A stretch of 60,552 nucleotides of DNA from Lachnospiraceae bacterium (GCA_024696945.1 JAILGF010000034.1:1-60552), one strand, 5' to 3'. Positions 10,401 to 21,591 are shown, numbered from the stretch's first letter. The notes: generated by a model from the sequence alone, not told the origin. Translations and numbers: made by a program.

Positions 10401-11242
10401 TGCCCGCACCCGGAAAGAGCGACGATGAGGCAAAGGCAGGGGCTGCATATGCGGAATTCAAGGAAATGAAGACCCAGATGAAGACCGTGGTGAAAAACCA
10501 GGCAGCAAGGCTTGAACTGGCGCTTTCATCCATCCGCCTCTGGAGCAAGGAAAACTGGGAAAATCTTTTTGTAAAGAATCCCATCATGCACCAGTTTGCA
10601 ATTTCCCTTATCTGGGGAGTATACGATAAGGACCTGAAGCCTGTCCAGACCTTCCGTTATATGGAGGACGGAAGCTTCAATACCGTGGATGAGGACGAAT
10701 ATACAATCCCCGACGATGCGAAGATAGGTCTTATCCATCCGGTTGAGATCTCGGAAGATGAAAGAAAGGCCTGGCTGCAGCAGCTCGAGGATTATGAGAT
10801 CAAGCAGTCGGTGGATCAGCTTGCGCGTCCAGTATATCTTATTGAAGAAGATGAAAAGAAGGCAAGAAAGCTTTCACGTTTTAACGGCGCATCCATTACC
10901 GACGTCACCCTGATAAACAGGCTCGTGAGTATGGGCTGGGAAAAAGGACCGGCACTTGACGCAGGAGTATTCGTACATTTTTACAGGGAAGACAAGGATG
11001 CCGGACTGGGAGTTGAGCTTAGCTTCTCGGGTGCATACATCGGCGGAGGCTATGATTACAGCGAGGACGTGGATGTTCAGGATGCAAGGTTCTATCATCC
11101 CGATAAGACTAAGCTCGGTTACGGTTATGACAGCATCAAGGACGATCAGGCTCTGACTCTTTCGGAGATTCCGGCCAGATATTTTTCTGAAATAGTATAT
11201 CAGCTGACCCGCGCTACCGTTGTCAGCAATCAAAGTGAATAG
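7493..11242 (+). CDS. DUF4132 giant protein (YehI/MolR-like)
   Basis: A 1249-aa protein with an excellent ribosome binding site (GGAGGAG before ATG 7493). The middle, roughly residues 480-900, is built of short helical pairs resembling HEAT/Armadillo repeats. The C-terminal quarter matches DUF4132: RFNGASITDVTLINRLVSMG, then a beta-rich part with FSGAYIGGGYDY and a final IPARYFSEIVYQL helix. No signal peptide or membrane helices are seen. In E. coli the equivalent large gene (yehI, about 1200 aa) sits beside yehLMPQ, so the pairing is conserved across phyla. It is probably the scaffold or effector of the operon; that is inference. It is among the longest genes in the window. Confidence 0.85.
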   Translation: MRNAQDILIESLMSGFEGLGLSLEQEEKIEEYFRGSGFASESFNLGIGDATLDLNDSRYSTNLDKIRKNFGKMDKHIEDGLYSRFFDVAFQIFGITIESGLGYFRLTKAGQKPAQALAIAASNAAVGRWIRANNYKYVYDILNECKKNPEVVSRALDYTKKSSAVVRLMILSCLFYDGPGSEPIGRICFMSDAKAGQSSGFLGGLFKGLIKGLTGSENGENGEIKRVNASPVGNVQAFNEMCSIFEECAGSIFTPALSDFESEKLKNYIRHPENFEQPVPQDMLNTFGKDSKYKLIENMENLLLPLAALNYRKSPILANFLRLIMVIDTYNTCSFLQNASYKSDMMEEAVRWYYDLTPDVRYFIILLARKNYVKTLKLMAECEPEAYLGVIRAADLSIYPVLLNQTGSVPKQVYDRYYADLKSSGQNDKKQKIMDQIIAKGNAKDGTDLAKLSNEVLLGEKPISVLYPYTGEIVLSGWSSYWNNIKAYAGVYGEDDFVKNAVAYIALRGHMSTVIQYCTDGRSYKDPDFDKIFKLFDEKQIDTGIRYNIAVGMYDSLYGDQQKKMEKLIYKYFAGTLATDTDTMLTAFSGASSTGRIFAVNIINESNIPQKKEALLSYVKDTSKQVKAVLIPALEGHKDWDGEYVKLLSSKKAGERELAANLLAKCKGDYSDVLKEAITKEKNEAALKAMAQALGSDKAVDEGNPELASAISKASGIVPADALIPDNIVKELHKGGKKRSIAWIYAFEGDMPVVHFAEKKEKAEDTGETTTPSEKIQASEEYLSAILLAYSSLPTPGVSDQGKILAAELDKAELAVYMQEVYERFMKDGAEAKKKWVLYATAIHGGSAIVPVLKHQIDEWAGASRGAIAAEAIKALALNDSPTALLIVDNIARKYKFKQVRNAAKEALSFAAGQLGLTVEELSDRIVPDLGFNAAGERVFDYGTRSFTVRITPALDIIIKNNDGKAVKSMPAPGKSDDEAKAGAAYAEFKEMKTQMKTVVKNQAARLELALSSIRLWSKENWENLFVKNPIMHQFAISLIWGVYDKDLKPVQTFRYMEDGSFNTVDEDEYTIPDDAKIGLIHPVEISEDERKAWLQQLEDYEIKQSVDQLARPVYLIEEDEKKARKLSRFNGASITDVTLINRLVSMGWEKGPALDAGVFVHFYREDKDAGLGVELSFSGAYIGGGYDYSEDVDVQDARFYHPDKTKLGYGYDSIKDDQALTLSEIPARYFSEIVYQLTRATVVSNQSE

Positions 11243-11254
11243 CGGAGGTTTTGT

Positions 11255-12424
11255 ATGAGGGATTTTACAAAAATGGACAATCTGCTAAAGTATTTCATCG
11301 AGCAGGGAACAAACCCCGGCTGTGCCGTAGCAGTCATGCAGGGAGACGAAATGATATACCACGGTGAGGCAGGCTACGCGGATATCGGATCCGGGAAAAA
11401 GGTTGATGTTCACAGCATGTTCAGTCAGGCATCTACTACCAAGCTTTTTACGTATGCAATCCTTGGAATGATATATGAAGAGGGAAAATTCCTTTTCAGC
11501 GATCCGCTCTACTACTATCTTCCGGAGTGGAAGGATACTCAGAAATACGTTGTTCATCCTAACGGAGAGATAACAACTGCACCACTCGAGAAGCCAATCA
11601 CCATAAGGGACGCGGTTGCCATGATGTGTGGGCTCCCTTACTGTATGGTTCCAGCGGTCGATCCAGATACACCCACGCTTGGTGCCATGAGCCGTCAGAT
11701 GGCGGAGCTTTTAAAGAAGGGACCGAGCACTATAGCCGAGGAAGTCCATGTTATGGCAAATGTGCCTGTAATGTTTGAACCGGGTTCACATTGGCAGTAC
11801 GGCTTTGGTTCGGAGATCACAGGTGTTCTTGTTGAGACATTTGAAGGAAAGCCGCTCCGCGAGGTATTTAAGGACCGCTTGATCGATCCCTTGGAGCTTG
11901 AGGATGCGGATACTCTGGAACGCCCCTGGAATAAGGACCGCATTGTGACCAACTATGCGAAAAAGGGTCCGGGCCAGTTTGAAGCAACACCGAATTTTGT
12001 AGCGACGGACCCTGACAGTGTACCTGCCGGTGCTCGCCCGAACCTGCTTATCAGTGCGCATGATTTTGCTGTTTTTATGCAGATGCTGGCTAACGGCGGT
12101 ACCTACAAAGGAAAGAAATTCTTAGGAAGCGGTACTGTTTCCATGCTCCATGAAAATCAGCTTGGACCTGTTCAGATGGCAGACTTTGAAAACGACTATC
12201 TTGCAGGCTACGGTTACGGGCTCGGATTCCGCACACTGCTTACCCAGAAGTACGGTCATAACGGGCATCTCGGTGATTTTGGCTGGACCGGAGGAACCGG
12301 CATATGGGTTGAGGCAGATCCTGTCGATAAATGGGCTATAGCTTATATGCATAACATGCGTCCTAATGACGAGCTCTACCATCACCACAGGGTTCGTGCG
12401 GTGATCAACGGGATTATGCTGTAA
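11255..12424 (+). CDS. beta-lactamase-family serine hydrolase
   Basis: 389 aa with the penicillin-binding/class C beta-lactamase fold. The SxxK motif is S60-T-T-K63 in SQASTTKLFTYAIL. The second motif region is HWQYGFGSEITG, with Tyr-Gly-Phe where classic enzymes have Tyr-x-Asn. The third region is GHLGDFGWTGGTG. There is no signal peptide, so it is likely a cytoplasmic esterase or peptidase of the EstB type and not a secreted beta-lactamase. The ribosome binding site GCGGAGG lies before ATG 11255, only 12 bp after the DUF4132 gene, so it may be co-transcribed with the MoxR operon. Its substrate is unknown. Confidence 0.8.
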   Translation: MRDFTKMDNLLKYFIEQGTNPGCAVAVMQGDEMIYHGEAGYADIGSGKKVDVHSMFSQASTTKLFTYAILGMIYEEGKFLFSDPLYYYLPEWKDTQKYVVHPNGEITTAPLEKPITIRDAVAMMCGLPYCMVPAVDPDTPTLGAMSRQMAELLKKGPSTIAEEVHVMANVPVMFEPGSHWQYGFGSEITGVLVETFEGKPLREVFKDRLIDPLELEDADTLERPWNKDRIVTNYAKKGPGQFEATPNFVATDPDSVPAGARPNLLISAHDFAVFMQMLANGGTYKGKKFLGSGTVSMLHENQLGPVQMADFENDYLAGYGYGLGFRTLLTQKYGHNGHLGDFGWTGGTGIWVEADPVDKWAIAYMHNMRPNDELYHHHRVRAVINGIML

Positions 12425-12447
12425 TAAATAAAAAGAGGTACTTAAAA

Positions 12448-12645
12448 ATGCGATTGAATGAAAATACCACGATCGGAGAGCTTCTCGATGCAGCTCCGGA
12501 AGCAAAGGAAATTCTTGCCAATATGGGAATGCATTGTAGCAGCTGCCCATCCGCAAGACGTGAAACCCTAGGGCAGGCAGCGGAAGTACATGATATAGAC
12601 ATAGATGACCTTCTCGAAGACCTTAAAGGTTTTTTGGAAGGCTGA
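12448..12645 (+). CDS. DUF1858 redox-disulfide domain protein
   Basis: A 65-aa single-domain protein of the hybrid-cluster-associated disulfide family (DUF1858). The pattern TIGELLDAAPEAKEIL, then GMHCSSCPSARRETL with C30 and C33 as a CxxC pair, then a C-terminal IDIDDLLEDL helix, is characteristic. Members are thought to carry redox-active cysteines in anaerobes. AAAGAGG precedes ATG 12448. It lies 23 bp after the serine hydrolase and 62 bp before the ABC transporter. The domain call is firm; the partner protein is unknown. Confidence 0.85.
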   Translation: MRLNENTTIGELLDAAPEAKEILANMGMHCSSCPSARRETLGQAAEVHDIDIDDLLEDLKGFLEG

Positions 12646-12707
12646 GAAATTCAAAAAGGACTGCAGCCTTTAAGAACAGAGGCCTGATCTTGCAGGTGGT
12701 ACAATAA

Positions 12708-14534
12708 ATGAAGACAGAAAACAAAAACGATAGCAAAAAAGAGAATAAGAAGGAATCCCAGTTAAAGATTTTAAAAAAGGTGCTTCCTTACATTAAACCC
12801 TATAAGGGTTATTGCATACTCACGATCTTCCTGGCTCTGATCTCCGTCATTTCGGCTCTGTATCTTCCGATACTTACGGGAAATGCGGTGGACCTGGTAA
12901 AAAAGCTTGCCGACAAGGGTGAAGAGATTGCGGGAGTATGGGTAGAATATACATCCCTTATGTTTTGGGAAGACTTTTCGATAATACTTATAACCATGGG
13001 TATAGTAATCCTGTTTGGGGCACTTGCGCAGTGGAGCATGACGCTATGCAACAATAAGATCGTGTTCTCGGTAACACAAGACGTCAGGAAAAAAGCCTTC
13101 AGGCAGATACAGAAGCTGCCTTTGGGATATCTGGACAGGAATTCTTCCGGAGACCTTGTGAGCCGTATGATAGCCGACGTAGATCAGTTTGCGGACGGTC
13201 TCCTTTTAGGATTCACTCAGCTTTTTACCGGAATAATAACAATACTCGGAACACTTGTATTCATGTTCATCGAAAATGCGACCATTGCCTTGGTGGTATT
13301 CGTTGTTACACCGCTTTCACTGTTTGTGGCTTCGTTCATAGCAAAGAAAACCTACGGTATGTTTAAGCTTCAGACACAGACAAGAGGTGAGCAGACGGCG
13401 CTTATCAATGAAATGCTTTCAAATCAGAAGGTGGTTCAGTCATTTAACCGTGAGGATGCGGTAATAGAGCAGTTTGATGAAGTGAACGAAAGGCTTAAGG
13501 AGTGCTCGCTTAAGGCGACGTTTTTCTCGTCACTCGTTAACCCTTCGACCAGAGTGGTAAACAACATCGTTTATGCCGGAGTTGCACTCACGGGCGGACT
13601 TTCAGTAATTAGCGGAGGGCTGACCATCGGCCAGCTGACAATTTTCCTTTCGTATGCAAACCAATATACCAAGCCGTTTAACGAAATTTCAGGCGTTATC
13701 ACCGAGCTTCAGAATGCTCTTGCATGCGCAGACAGAGTATTCGGTATAATAGAAGAATCACCTGAGGTTCCCGATGCTGCGGACGCGGCGGAACTTAAGG
13801 AAGCTAAGGGAGTTGTCGATCTAAAGGATGTTTCATTCTCATATGTTCCAGAGAAGAAGCTTATAGAGAACCTGAACCTCCATGTAGATCCGGGCCGGAG
13901 GATAGCGATAGTAGGTCCCACCGGATGCGGAAAAACCACACTTATCAATCTTATAATGCGCTTCTACGATGTTAATTCAGGTGAAATAAGCGTAGACGGA
14001 ACACCCATAAAGAAGCTTACCAGAAGATCGCTCAGGAAAAACTACGGAATGGTGCTTCAGGATACATGGCTTAAAAAAGGAACCATCCGCGACAATATCA
14101 TAGTCGGGAAGCCCGATGCTACCGATGAGGAGATGATCGAAGCGGCAAAGAAGTCCCATGCCCACAGCTTTATAAGAAGGCTTCCTCAAGGGTATGATAC
14201 AGAAATTGCGGAGGATGGCGGCTCGCTTTCCGGCGGACAAAAGCAGCTTTTGTGTATAACAAGGGTTATGCTCTCACTTCCTCCTATGCTTATACTTGAT
14301 GAAGCAACCTCATCCATCGATACAAGAACCGAGCTAAAGATCCGCAAGGCTTTCGACACAATGATGGAGGGACGTACCAGCTTTGTGGTAGCACACAGAC
14401 TTTCAACAATCAAGAATGCCGATGTGATACTTGTTATGAAAGACGGCCATGTGATCGAACAGGGCAACCACGATACCCTGCTCAAACAAGGCGGCTTCTA
14501 TTCCAATCTGTATAACAGCCAGTTCTCGGCATGA
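12708..14534 (+). CDS. ABC exporter, fused permease and ATPase
   Basis: 608 aa half-transporter of the type IV (MsbA/LmrA-like) exporter group. After a Lys-rich leader the membrane domain has about six helices between residues 35 and 320 and the coupling segment LGYLDRNSSGDLVSRM. The nucleotide-binding domain has Walker A GPTGCGKTT, signature LSGGQKQL and Walker [12 protein letters not shown] with the catalytic Glu present, then H-loop VAHRLST. The complete motif set suggests a homodimer or the active half of a heterodimer; no partner is adjacent. GCAGGTGG precedes the ATG. The cargo cannot be told from sequence. A hairpin repeat follows the stop codon. Confidence 0.88.
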   Translation: MKTENKNDSKKENKKESQLKILKKVLPYIKPYKGYCILTIFLALISVISALYLPILTGNAVDLVKKLADKGEEIAGVWVEYTSLMFWEDFSIILITMGIVILFGALAQWSMTLCNNKIVFSVTQDVRKKAFRQIQKLPLGYLDRNSSGDLVSRMIADVDQFADGLLLGFTQLFTGIITILGTLVFMFIENATIALVVFVVTPLSLFVASFIAKKTYGMFKLQTQTRGEQTALINEMLSNQKVVQSFNREDAVIEQFDEVNERLKECSLKATFFSSLVNPSTRVVNNIVYAGVALTGGLSVISGGLTIGQLTIFLSYANQYTKPFNEISGVITELQNALACADRVFGIIEESPEVPDAADAAELKEAKGVVDLKDVSFSYVPEKKLIENLNLHVDPGRRIAIVGPTGCGKTTLINLIMRFYDVNSGEISVDGTPIKKLTRRSLRKNYGMVLQDTWLKKGTIRDNIIVGKPDATDEEMIEAAKKSHAHSFIRRLPQGYDTEIAEDGGSLSGGQKQLLCITRVMLSLPPMLILDEATSSIDTRTELKIRKAFDTMMEGRTSFVVAHRLSTIKNADVILVMKDGHVIEQGNHDTLLKQGGFYSNLYNSQFSA

Positions 14535-14540
14535 TCATAT

Positions 14541-14600
14541 GTCATCCTGAACTAAGTTAAGGGTTTTTGAAAAAAGATCCTTCGCTTCGCTCAGGATGAT
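14541..14600. repeat. intergenic hairpin repeat (GTCATCCTGA ... TCAGGATGAT)
   Basis: TCATCCTGA at 14542-14550 and its exact complement TCAGGATGA at 14591-14599 bracket a segment that includes GGATCC-like AGATCCTTCGCTTCGC. ATTTTTG follows, so it may also terminate the ABC transcript. A related GTCATCCCGA...GGATCTTT element occurs at 26181-26244, which suggests a dispersed repeat family. Confidence 0.6.
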
Positions 14601-14646
14601 ATTTTTGATGATGTTTTGTGAGGACAGTTTATAAATAAAAAAGATT

Positions 14647-14683
14647 TTGACAAGTTTGACAAATAGTGATAAAATACTATGAT
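14647..14683 (+). promoter_or_regulatory. overlapping sigma-A promoters of secA
   Basis: TTGACA at 14647-14652 with TAAAAT at 14670-14675 (17 bp), and a second TTGACA at 14656-14661 with TATGAT at 14678-14683 (16 bp). Both read toward secA, whose ATG is at 14745. Confidence 0.7.
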
Positions 14684-14744
14684 AGTTTATTATGGGTTTT
14701 AGAAGGAAAACATACCCAAATATTGAAATTATGAGGACTATGAA

Positions 14745-17399
<2,655 letters not shown>

Positions 17400-17499
17400 T
17401 GTTATTCTGAGGACTGTTTTTAGGATTCATTTCTTAGAATGGCAAAGAAATATAAATTATAATAAATTGTTTTTTTGTAAATGAGTGTAAGAGGATAAA

Positions 17500-18639
17500 A
17501 TGGTAGCATTAGATCAGATCAAATATGAATTGAATCAGTATGCAGCGCCTTTAAAAGAAGTGGGTGAGTCCCTTGACCTTGAGAAAAAGGGATTTAGGAT
17601 CGAAGAGATTGAAGGGATAATGGAAGAAGAAGGCTTCTGGAACGATGCCTCAAAGGCCCAGAATTACATGAAGGAGCTGAAAAATCTGAAGGATACGGTT
17701 CAGGAATACCGTGACCTTGAGACGGAGTACAATGACCTATATGACCTTATCGATATGGTAAATGAAGAAAATGATGAGTCAATGGTCGAAGAAGTTCAGG
17801 CTGAATTTGAAAAGTTTACGAATAACTTTGAAGAGGTAAGGCTTGCTACATTGCTTGACGGTGAGTTTGACAAAAACAACGCCATTGTAACTCTGCATGC
17901 GGGTGCCGGCGGAACCGAAGCCTGTGACTGGTGCAGCATGCTTTACAGGATGTATTCCATGTGGGCTCAGTCCAAGGGTTTTTCACTTGAACTCCTTGAC
18001 TTCTTAGAGGGAGATGAAGCCGGTTACAAATCGGTTACACTGCAGATAAACGGCATGAATGCTTACGGACATTTAAAGTCCGAGCACGGCGTACACAGAC
18101 TTGTACGTATTTCACCCTTTAATGCTCAGGCAAAACGCCAGACTTCATTCGTATCCTGCGACGTAATGCCGGATATAGAAGAAGATCTCGATATAGATAT
18201 TCCGGACGATGATATCCGTATAGATATCTTCCGTTCATCGGGTGCGGGCGGACAGAAGGTAAACAAGACATCATCCGCCATCCGTATCACGCACTTCCCG
18301 ACAGGTATAGTTGTTTCCTGCCAGAATGAGCGTTCACAGTACCAGAACAAGGACAAGGCAATGCAGATATTAAAGTCCAAGCTCCTTATCTTAAAGCAGC
18401 AGGAGAACCTGGACAAGACGGCCGATATCCGTGGCGAAGTAAAGGACAATAACTTCGGAAGCCAGATAAGATCGTATTTCCTGCAGCCTTATAAGATGAT
18501 AAAGGATCTTCGTACCGGTGTAAGTACCGCTAATGCCGATGCGGTATTAAACGGCGGTATCGACCTATTCATCAACGGATACTTAAAGTGGCTTAAGCAG
18601 GGATGTCCTCCCTACAAGGGCGGCGACCTGACCGAATAA
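17500..18639 (+). CDS. prfB: peptide chain release factor 2 (no programmed frameshift)
   Basis: 379 aa RF2, which releases peptides at UGA and UAA. The peptidyl-hydrolysis motif GGQ lies in SSGAGGQKVNKTSSAI, and the codon-recognition tripeptide SPF in VRISPFNAQAKRQ marks RF2 and not RF1. In most bacteria prfB needs a +1 frameshift at CTT TGA C near codon 25. Here the equivalent place reads GAG TCC CTT GAC CTT, continuous in frame with no UGA, so the autoregulatory frameshift is absent. The start is ATG 17500 with AAGAGGA upstream. It lies 100 bp after secA. Confidence 0.97.
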   Translation: MVALDQIKYELNQYAAPLKEVGESLDLEKKGFRIEEIEGIMEEEGFWNDASKAQNYMKELKNLKDTVQEYRDLETEYNDLYDLIDMVNEENDESMVEEVQAEFEKFTNNFEEVRLATLLDGEFDKNNAIVTLHAGAGGTEACDWCSMLYRMYSMWAQSKGFSLELLDFLEGDEAGYKSVTLQINGMNAYGHLKSEHGVHRLVRISPFNAQAKRQTSFVSCDVMPDIEEDLDIDIPDDDIRIDIFRSSGAGGQKVNKTSSAIRITHFPTGIVVSCQNERSQYQNKDKAMQILKSKLLILKQQENLDKTADIRGEVKDNNFGSQIRSYFLQPYKMIKDLRTGVSTANADAVLNGGIDLFINGYLKWLKQGCPPYKGGDLTE

Positions 18640-18665
18640 ACGGAGAGGAGACAGGGGACGGTATC

Positions 18666-19304
18666 ATGAATAAACAAGTCATCTGTGAAATCGACGGACA
18701 ATACTTCGGGTTGGACAGCCTGTGCGTCCGGAGTATAGAGAACGGAGTTGCGACGATGTGTTTGAACGGAACTCCGGATTTTGTTGAGGGAATAATAAAA
18801 TTCAGAGGTGAATGGGTACCGATAGTACGTCTTCGTACTCTGTTCGGCATAGACAGCTCCGAGGAACCAAAGCTCAGCCAGCTGATCTATCTGCGGCTGC
18901 ATAAAGGGACAATGGCCTTCAGGGTTGATAAGGTTGTTGAGATAGACTCACTGGAAGAAGGCGAGTTCCAGCGTATCCCTATCATAGTTAATTCCGGGAA
19001 ATCTGCATATGTTTCAGGTGCCTGCAGCCATCACGGAAGAATAATCGTTGTTGTGGATCATAACAGGCTTCTGTCAAGGGATGAAATGGATGCCGTTACA
19101 AACGGAATAAAGGCGGTTTATGAAGCCGAGGAGGCTGAAAAACGCCGTAAGGAAGAGGAAGAAGCTAAACGCAGGGCCGAAGAGGAAAAACGTAAGGCTG
19201 AGGAAGAAGCCGGAAAAGACAAGGCTGGGAACCCGGCAGGAGACACGGATGACAAAGCATCCGCAGCTGAAGAGACAAACAAAGAAACAAAAGAAAAAAC
19301 ATAA
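18666..19304 (+). CDS. CheW-domain protein with charged tail
   Basis: 212 aa from ATG 18666 (GGAGAGGAG upstream). Residues 1-145 form a CheW domain: VICEIDGQYFGLDSLCVRSIE, then GTPDFVEGIIKFRGEWVPIVRLRTLFG, then FRVDKVVEIDSL. CheW couples chemoreceptors to the kinase CheA. The last 65 residues are a highly charged Glu/Lys/Arg-Ala helix followed by an Asp/Thr-rich tail, unusual for a core CheW, which is normally about 150 aa. No cheA or receptor gene lies beside it; the next gene is a sensor phosphatase. It could be an accessory CheW or CheV-like adaptor. An in-frame extension to 18603 overlaps prfB and lacks a better ribosome binding site. Confidence 0.85.
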   Translation: MNKQVICEIDGQYFGLDSLCVRSIENGVATMCLNGTPDFVEGIIKFRGEWVPIVRLRTLFGIDSSEEPKLSQLIYLRLHKGTMAFRVDKVVEIDSLEEGEFQRIPIIVNSGKSAYVSGACSHHGRIIVVVDHNRLLSRDEMDAVTNGIKAVYEAEEAEKRRKEEEEAKRRAEEEKRKAEEEAGKDKAGNPAGDTDDKASAAEETNKETKEKT

Positions 19305-19325
19305 TGATTCATTTAAATATACAAG

Positions 19326-19357
19326 GAAAAAATCGGTTGTCAACGACCGGTTTTTTT
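19326..19357 (+). terminator. terminator after the CheW gene
   Basis: Stem AATCGGTTG/CGACCGGTT with loop TCAA (19331-19352), followed by a run of seven T at 19351-19357. It ends the secA-prfB-cheW transcript before the sensor phosphatase gene. Confidence 0.85.
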
Positions 19358-19422
19358 GTTATATTATAACCATAAGTAAGCATATATAGTTATTAATTAT
19401 CTATTTTGAAAGGTAATAATAC

Positions 19423-21591
19423 ATGAGACAATTCGGTAGATTTATTATAGGCGGAATACAGAATAAGATATTTAATCTGGTTGTTATAACCATGATTATT
19501 ATTGTTGTTCTGTTTGGAGTAGTTACCTATCGTCAGGCCAAACAGCTTACGGAGCTTACGAGGGAAACCAATGAAAAACAGAAGGAATCCATCAATTCGA
19601 TCGCTTCAAGAACAATGGACGCGGTTATTGACAGTAGTCTGGGAGAATCCACGATGCTTAAGGCGTATATCGCCGATGACATTTTTTCCGAGCTTGAAGT
19701 TCAGGTAAGGATGCTCGGAGATTATGCTCAGAAGCTTCTTGAAAACCCTACGGCTTATCCCAGGATAGCGGTGAAATATCCCGATGCTGAGAAAGAAGGC
19801 ACCATAACCGCACAGCTGATGTACGGAGAAGATGTTGACGTAAAGTCACTTGCCATGGTCGATAAAATCGGACTTCTGGGCAACCTCTCCGATATGATGT
19901 GCTCCATGTTCAAGAGTGCGAATATCAGCTCAAGCTTTATATCAACATACGACGGAATAACCGTTATGGCAGATGACAGGCCGGCTTCCAAATTCGATGA
20001 AAACGGGGAATATATCCACATTATGCCTTCTGACAGACCGTGGTATAAGGGAGCTGAAGAAGCAGGAGATATTTATTTTTCAGATATTGAGACGGATTCA
20101 TTTACCGGTAAGGCAGGAATAGTCTGTGCACTTCCTGTGTATGTACGCGGAAGACTTCTTGCGATAGTAGGAGCCGATCTGTTCCTTGACAATATGGAAG
20201 AAGCGGTAGAGGCTTCGGAATCAAACGGTTCTTTCCTGTTTATCATAAACAGTGACGGCCACATAGTCTTTTCACCGCAAAAAACAGGTATTTTCAGTGT
20301 TAAGCAGCCCGAGGAGGTTATTGATCTAAGGTCAAGCGAGTATGGAGAGCTTGGCGCATTTATTACCAATGCGCTTAACGGAAATACCGCCGTAAAGGTT
20401 ATCGAGATAGACGGTAAAGAATACTATATGGCAGGTTCTCCTATGGCCACAGTCGGATGGGCGGTTGTCTCAGTTGTGGATAAGGAGGTTACCGAGGCTC
20501 CTGCGAATAATATGAAGGAAAATTATGAGCGGATAAATAACGATGCCGTGGAATTATATGAAAAAAGTCTTTCCGGGGCTAAGAAGGTGATATTTATCAT
20601 TCTCATTGTAATTCTTATTTTGGGAATCGCCAATGCCCTTGTTCTTGCAAAGAAGATTGTAAAGCCTCTGAATCATATGGCAAACCGGATTTCAGAATTG
20701 GGAGGCGAGGATCTTGCATTTAGAATGGAGGATACCTATAAAACAGGCGACGAGATACAGGTTCTTGCTGAGAAATTTGAAGAAATCTCACTTAAAACAC
20801 TTAAGTACATAGATGAAATAACCAGAATAACGGCCGAGAAGGAAAGGATAGGTGCCGAACTGAACGTAGCCACCCAGATACAGGCAGACATGCTGCCACG
20901 TATTTTCCCGCCTTTCCCTGACAGGACCGAATTCGATCTTTATGCTTCGATGAACCCAGCAAAAGAAGTCGGCGGCGACTTCTACGATTACTTCCTTTTA
21001 GATGACGACCATATAGCACTAGTAATGGCCGATGTTTCAGGAAAGGGCGTTCCTGCGGCACTGTTCATGGTTATAGCCAAGACCTTGTTAAAGAACAGGG
21101 CACAGATGGGCGGAACTCCTTCTGAAATCATGACAGAGGTAAATGACCAGCTTTGTGAGGGAAATGAGGCCGAGCTGTTCGTTACCGTTTGGATGGCGAT
21201 CATCGAGATTTCCACAGGTAAAGGAATTGCGGCAAATGCAGGTCATGAGCATCCTGCGTTAAGACGGAAGGACGGTTCCTACGAGCTAGTTGAATATAAA
21301 CATTCTCCGGCACTTGCCGTTATGCCCGGAATACCTTTCAGACAGCATGAATTTGAACTGAAACCGGGAGATTCACTGTTCGTCTATACCGACGGTGTCG
21401 CCGAAGCTACAGATTCCCATAATGAGCTCTTCGGCAATGAGAGAATGCTTAAGGGCCTTAACCGTGAACCCAATGCGGAACCTAAGAAGATACTTGAAAA
21501 CGTAATGGATTCGATAGAGGACTTTGTTGAGGATGCGCCTCAGTTTGACGATATTACGATGCTGTGCTTTAAGTACTATGGGAATGTTTGA
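19423..21591 (+). CDS. membrane sensor with HAMP and SpoIIE/PP2C phosphatase domain (RsbU-like)
   Basis: 722 aa. An N-terminal membrane helix (about residues 16-36) is followed by an extracytoplasmic dCACHE-like sensor to about 385, a second helix (VIFIILIVILILGIANALVLA), a HAMP segment (KKIVKPLNHMANRISEL) and a linker (AELNVATQIQADMLP) typical of RsbU-type proteins. The last 220 residues are a PP2C/SpoIIE serine phosphatase with NPAKEVGGDFYDYF, ALVMADVSGKGVPAALFM, ANAGHEHP and VYTDGVAEATD; the metal-binding Asp residues are in place. It probably dephosphorylates an anti-sigma antagonist in response to an external ligand. The RsbW-like kinase follows 27 bp later, but no STAS-domain antagonist is adjacent. 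Confidence 0.88.
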   Translation: MRQFGRFIIGGIQNKIFNLVVITMIIIVVLFGVVTYRQAKQLTELTRETNEKQKESINSIASRTMDAVIDSSLGESTMLKAYIADDIFSELEVQVRMLGDYAQKLLENPTAYPRIAVKYPDAEKEGTITAQLMYGEDVDVKSLAMVDKIGLLGNLSDMMCSMFKSANISSSFISTYDGITVMADDRPASKFDENGEYIHIMPSDRPWYKGAEEAGDIYFSDIETDSFTGKAGIVCALPVYVRGRLLAIVGADLFLDNMEEAVEASESNGSFLFIINSDGHIVFSPQKTGIFSVKQPEEVIDLRSSEYGELGAFITNALNGNTAVKVIEIDGKEYYMAGSPMATVGWAVVSVVDKEVTEAPANNMKENYERINNDAVELYEKSLSGAKKVIFIILIVILILGIANALVLAKKIVKPLNHMANRISELGGEDLAFRMEDTYKTGDEIQVLAEKFEEISLKTLKYIDEITRITAEKERIGAELNVATQIQADMLPRIFPPFPDRTEFDLYASMNPAKEVGGDFYDYFLLDDDHIALVMADVSGKGVPAALFMVIAKTLLKNRAQMGGTPSEIMTEVNDQLCEGNEAELFVTVWMAIIEISTGKGIAANAGHEHPALRRKDGSYELVEYKHSPALAVMPGIPFRQHEFELKPGDSLFVYTDGVAEATDSHNELFGNERMLKGLNREPNAEPKKILENVMDSIEDFVEDAPQFDDITMLCFKYYGNV

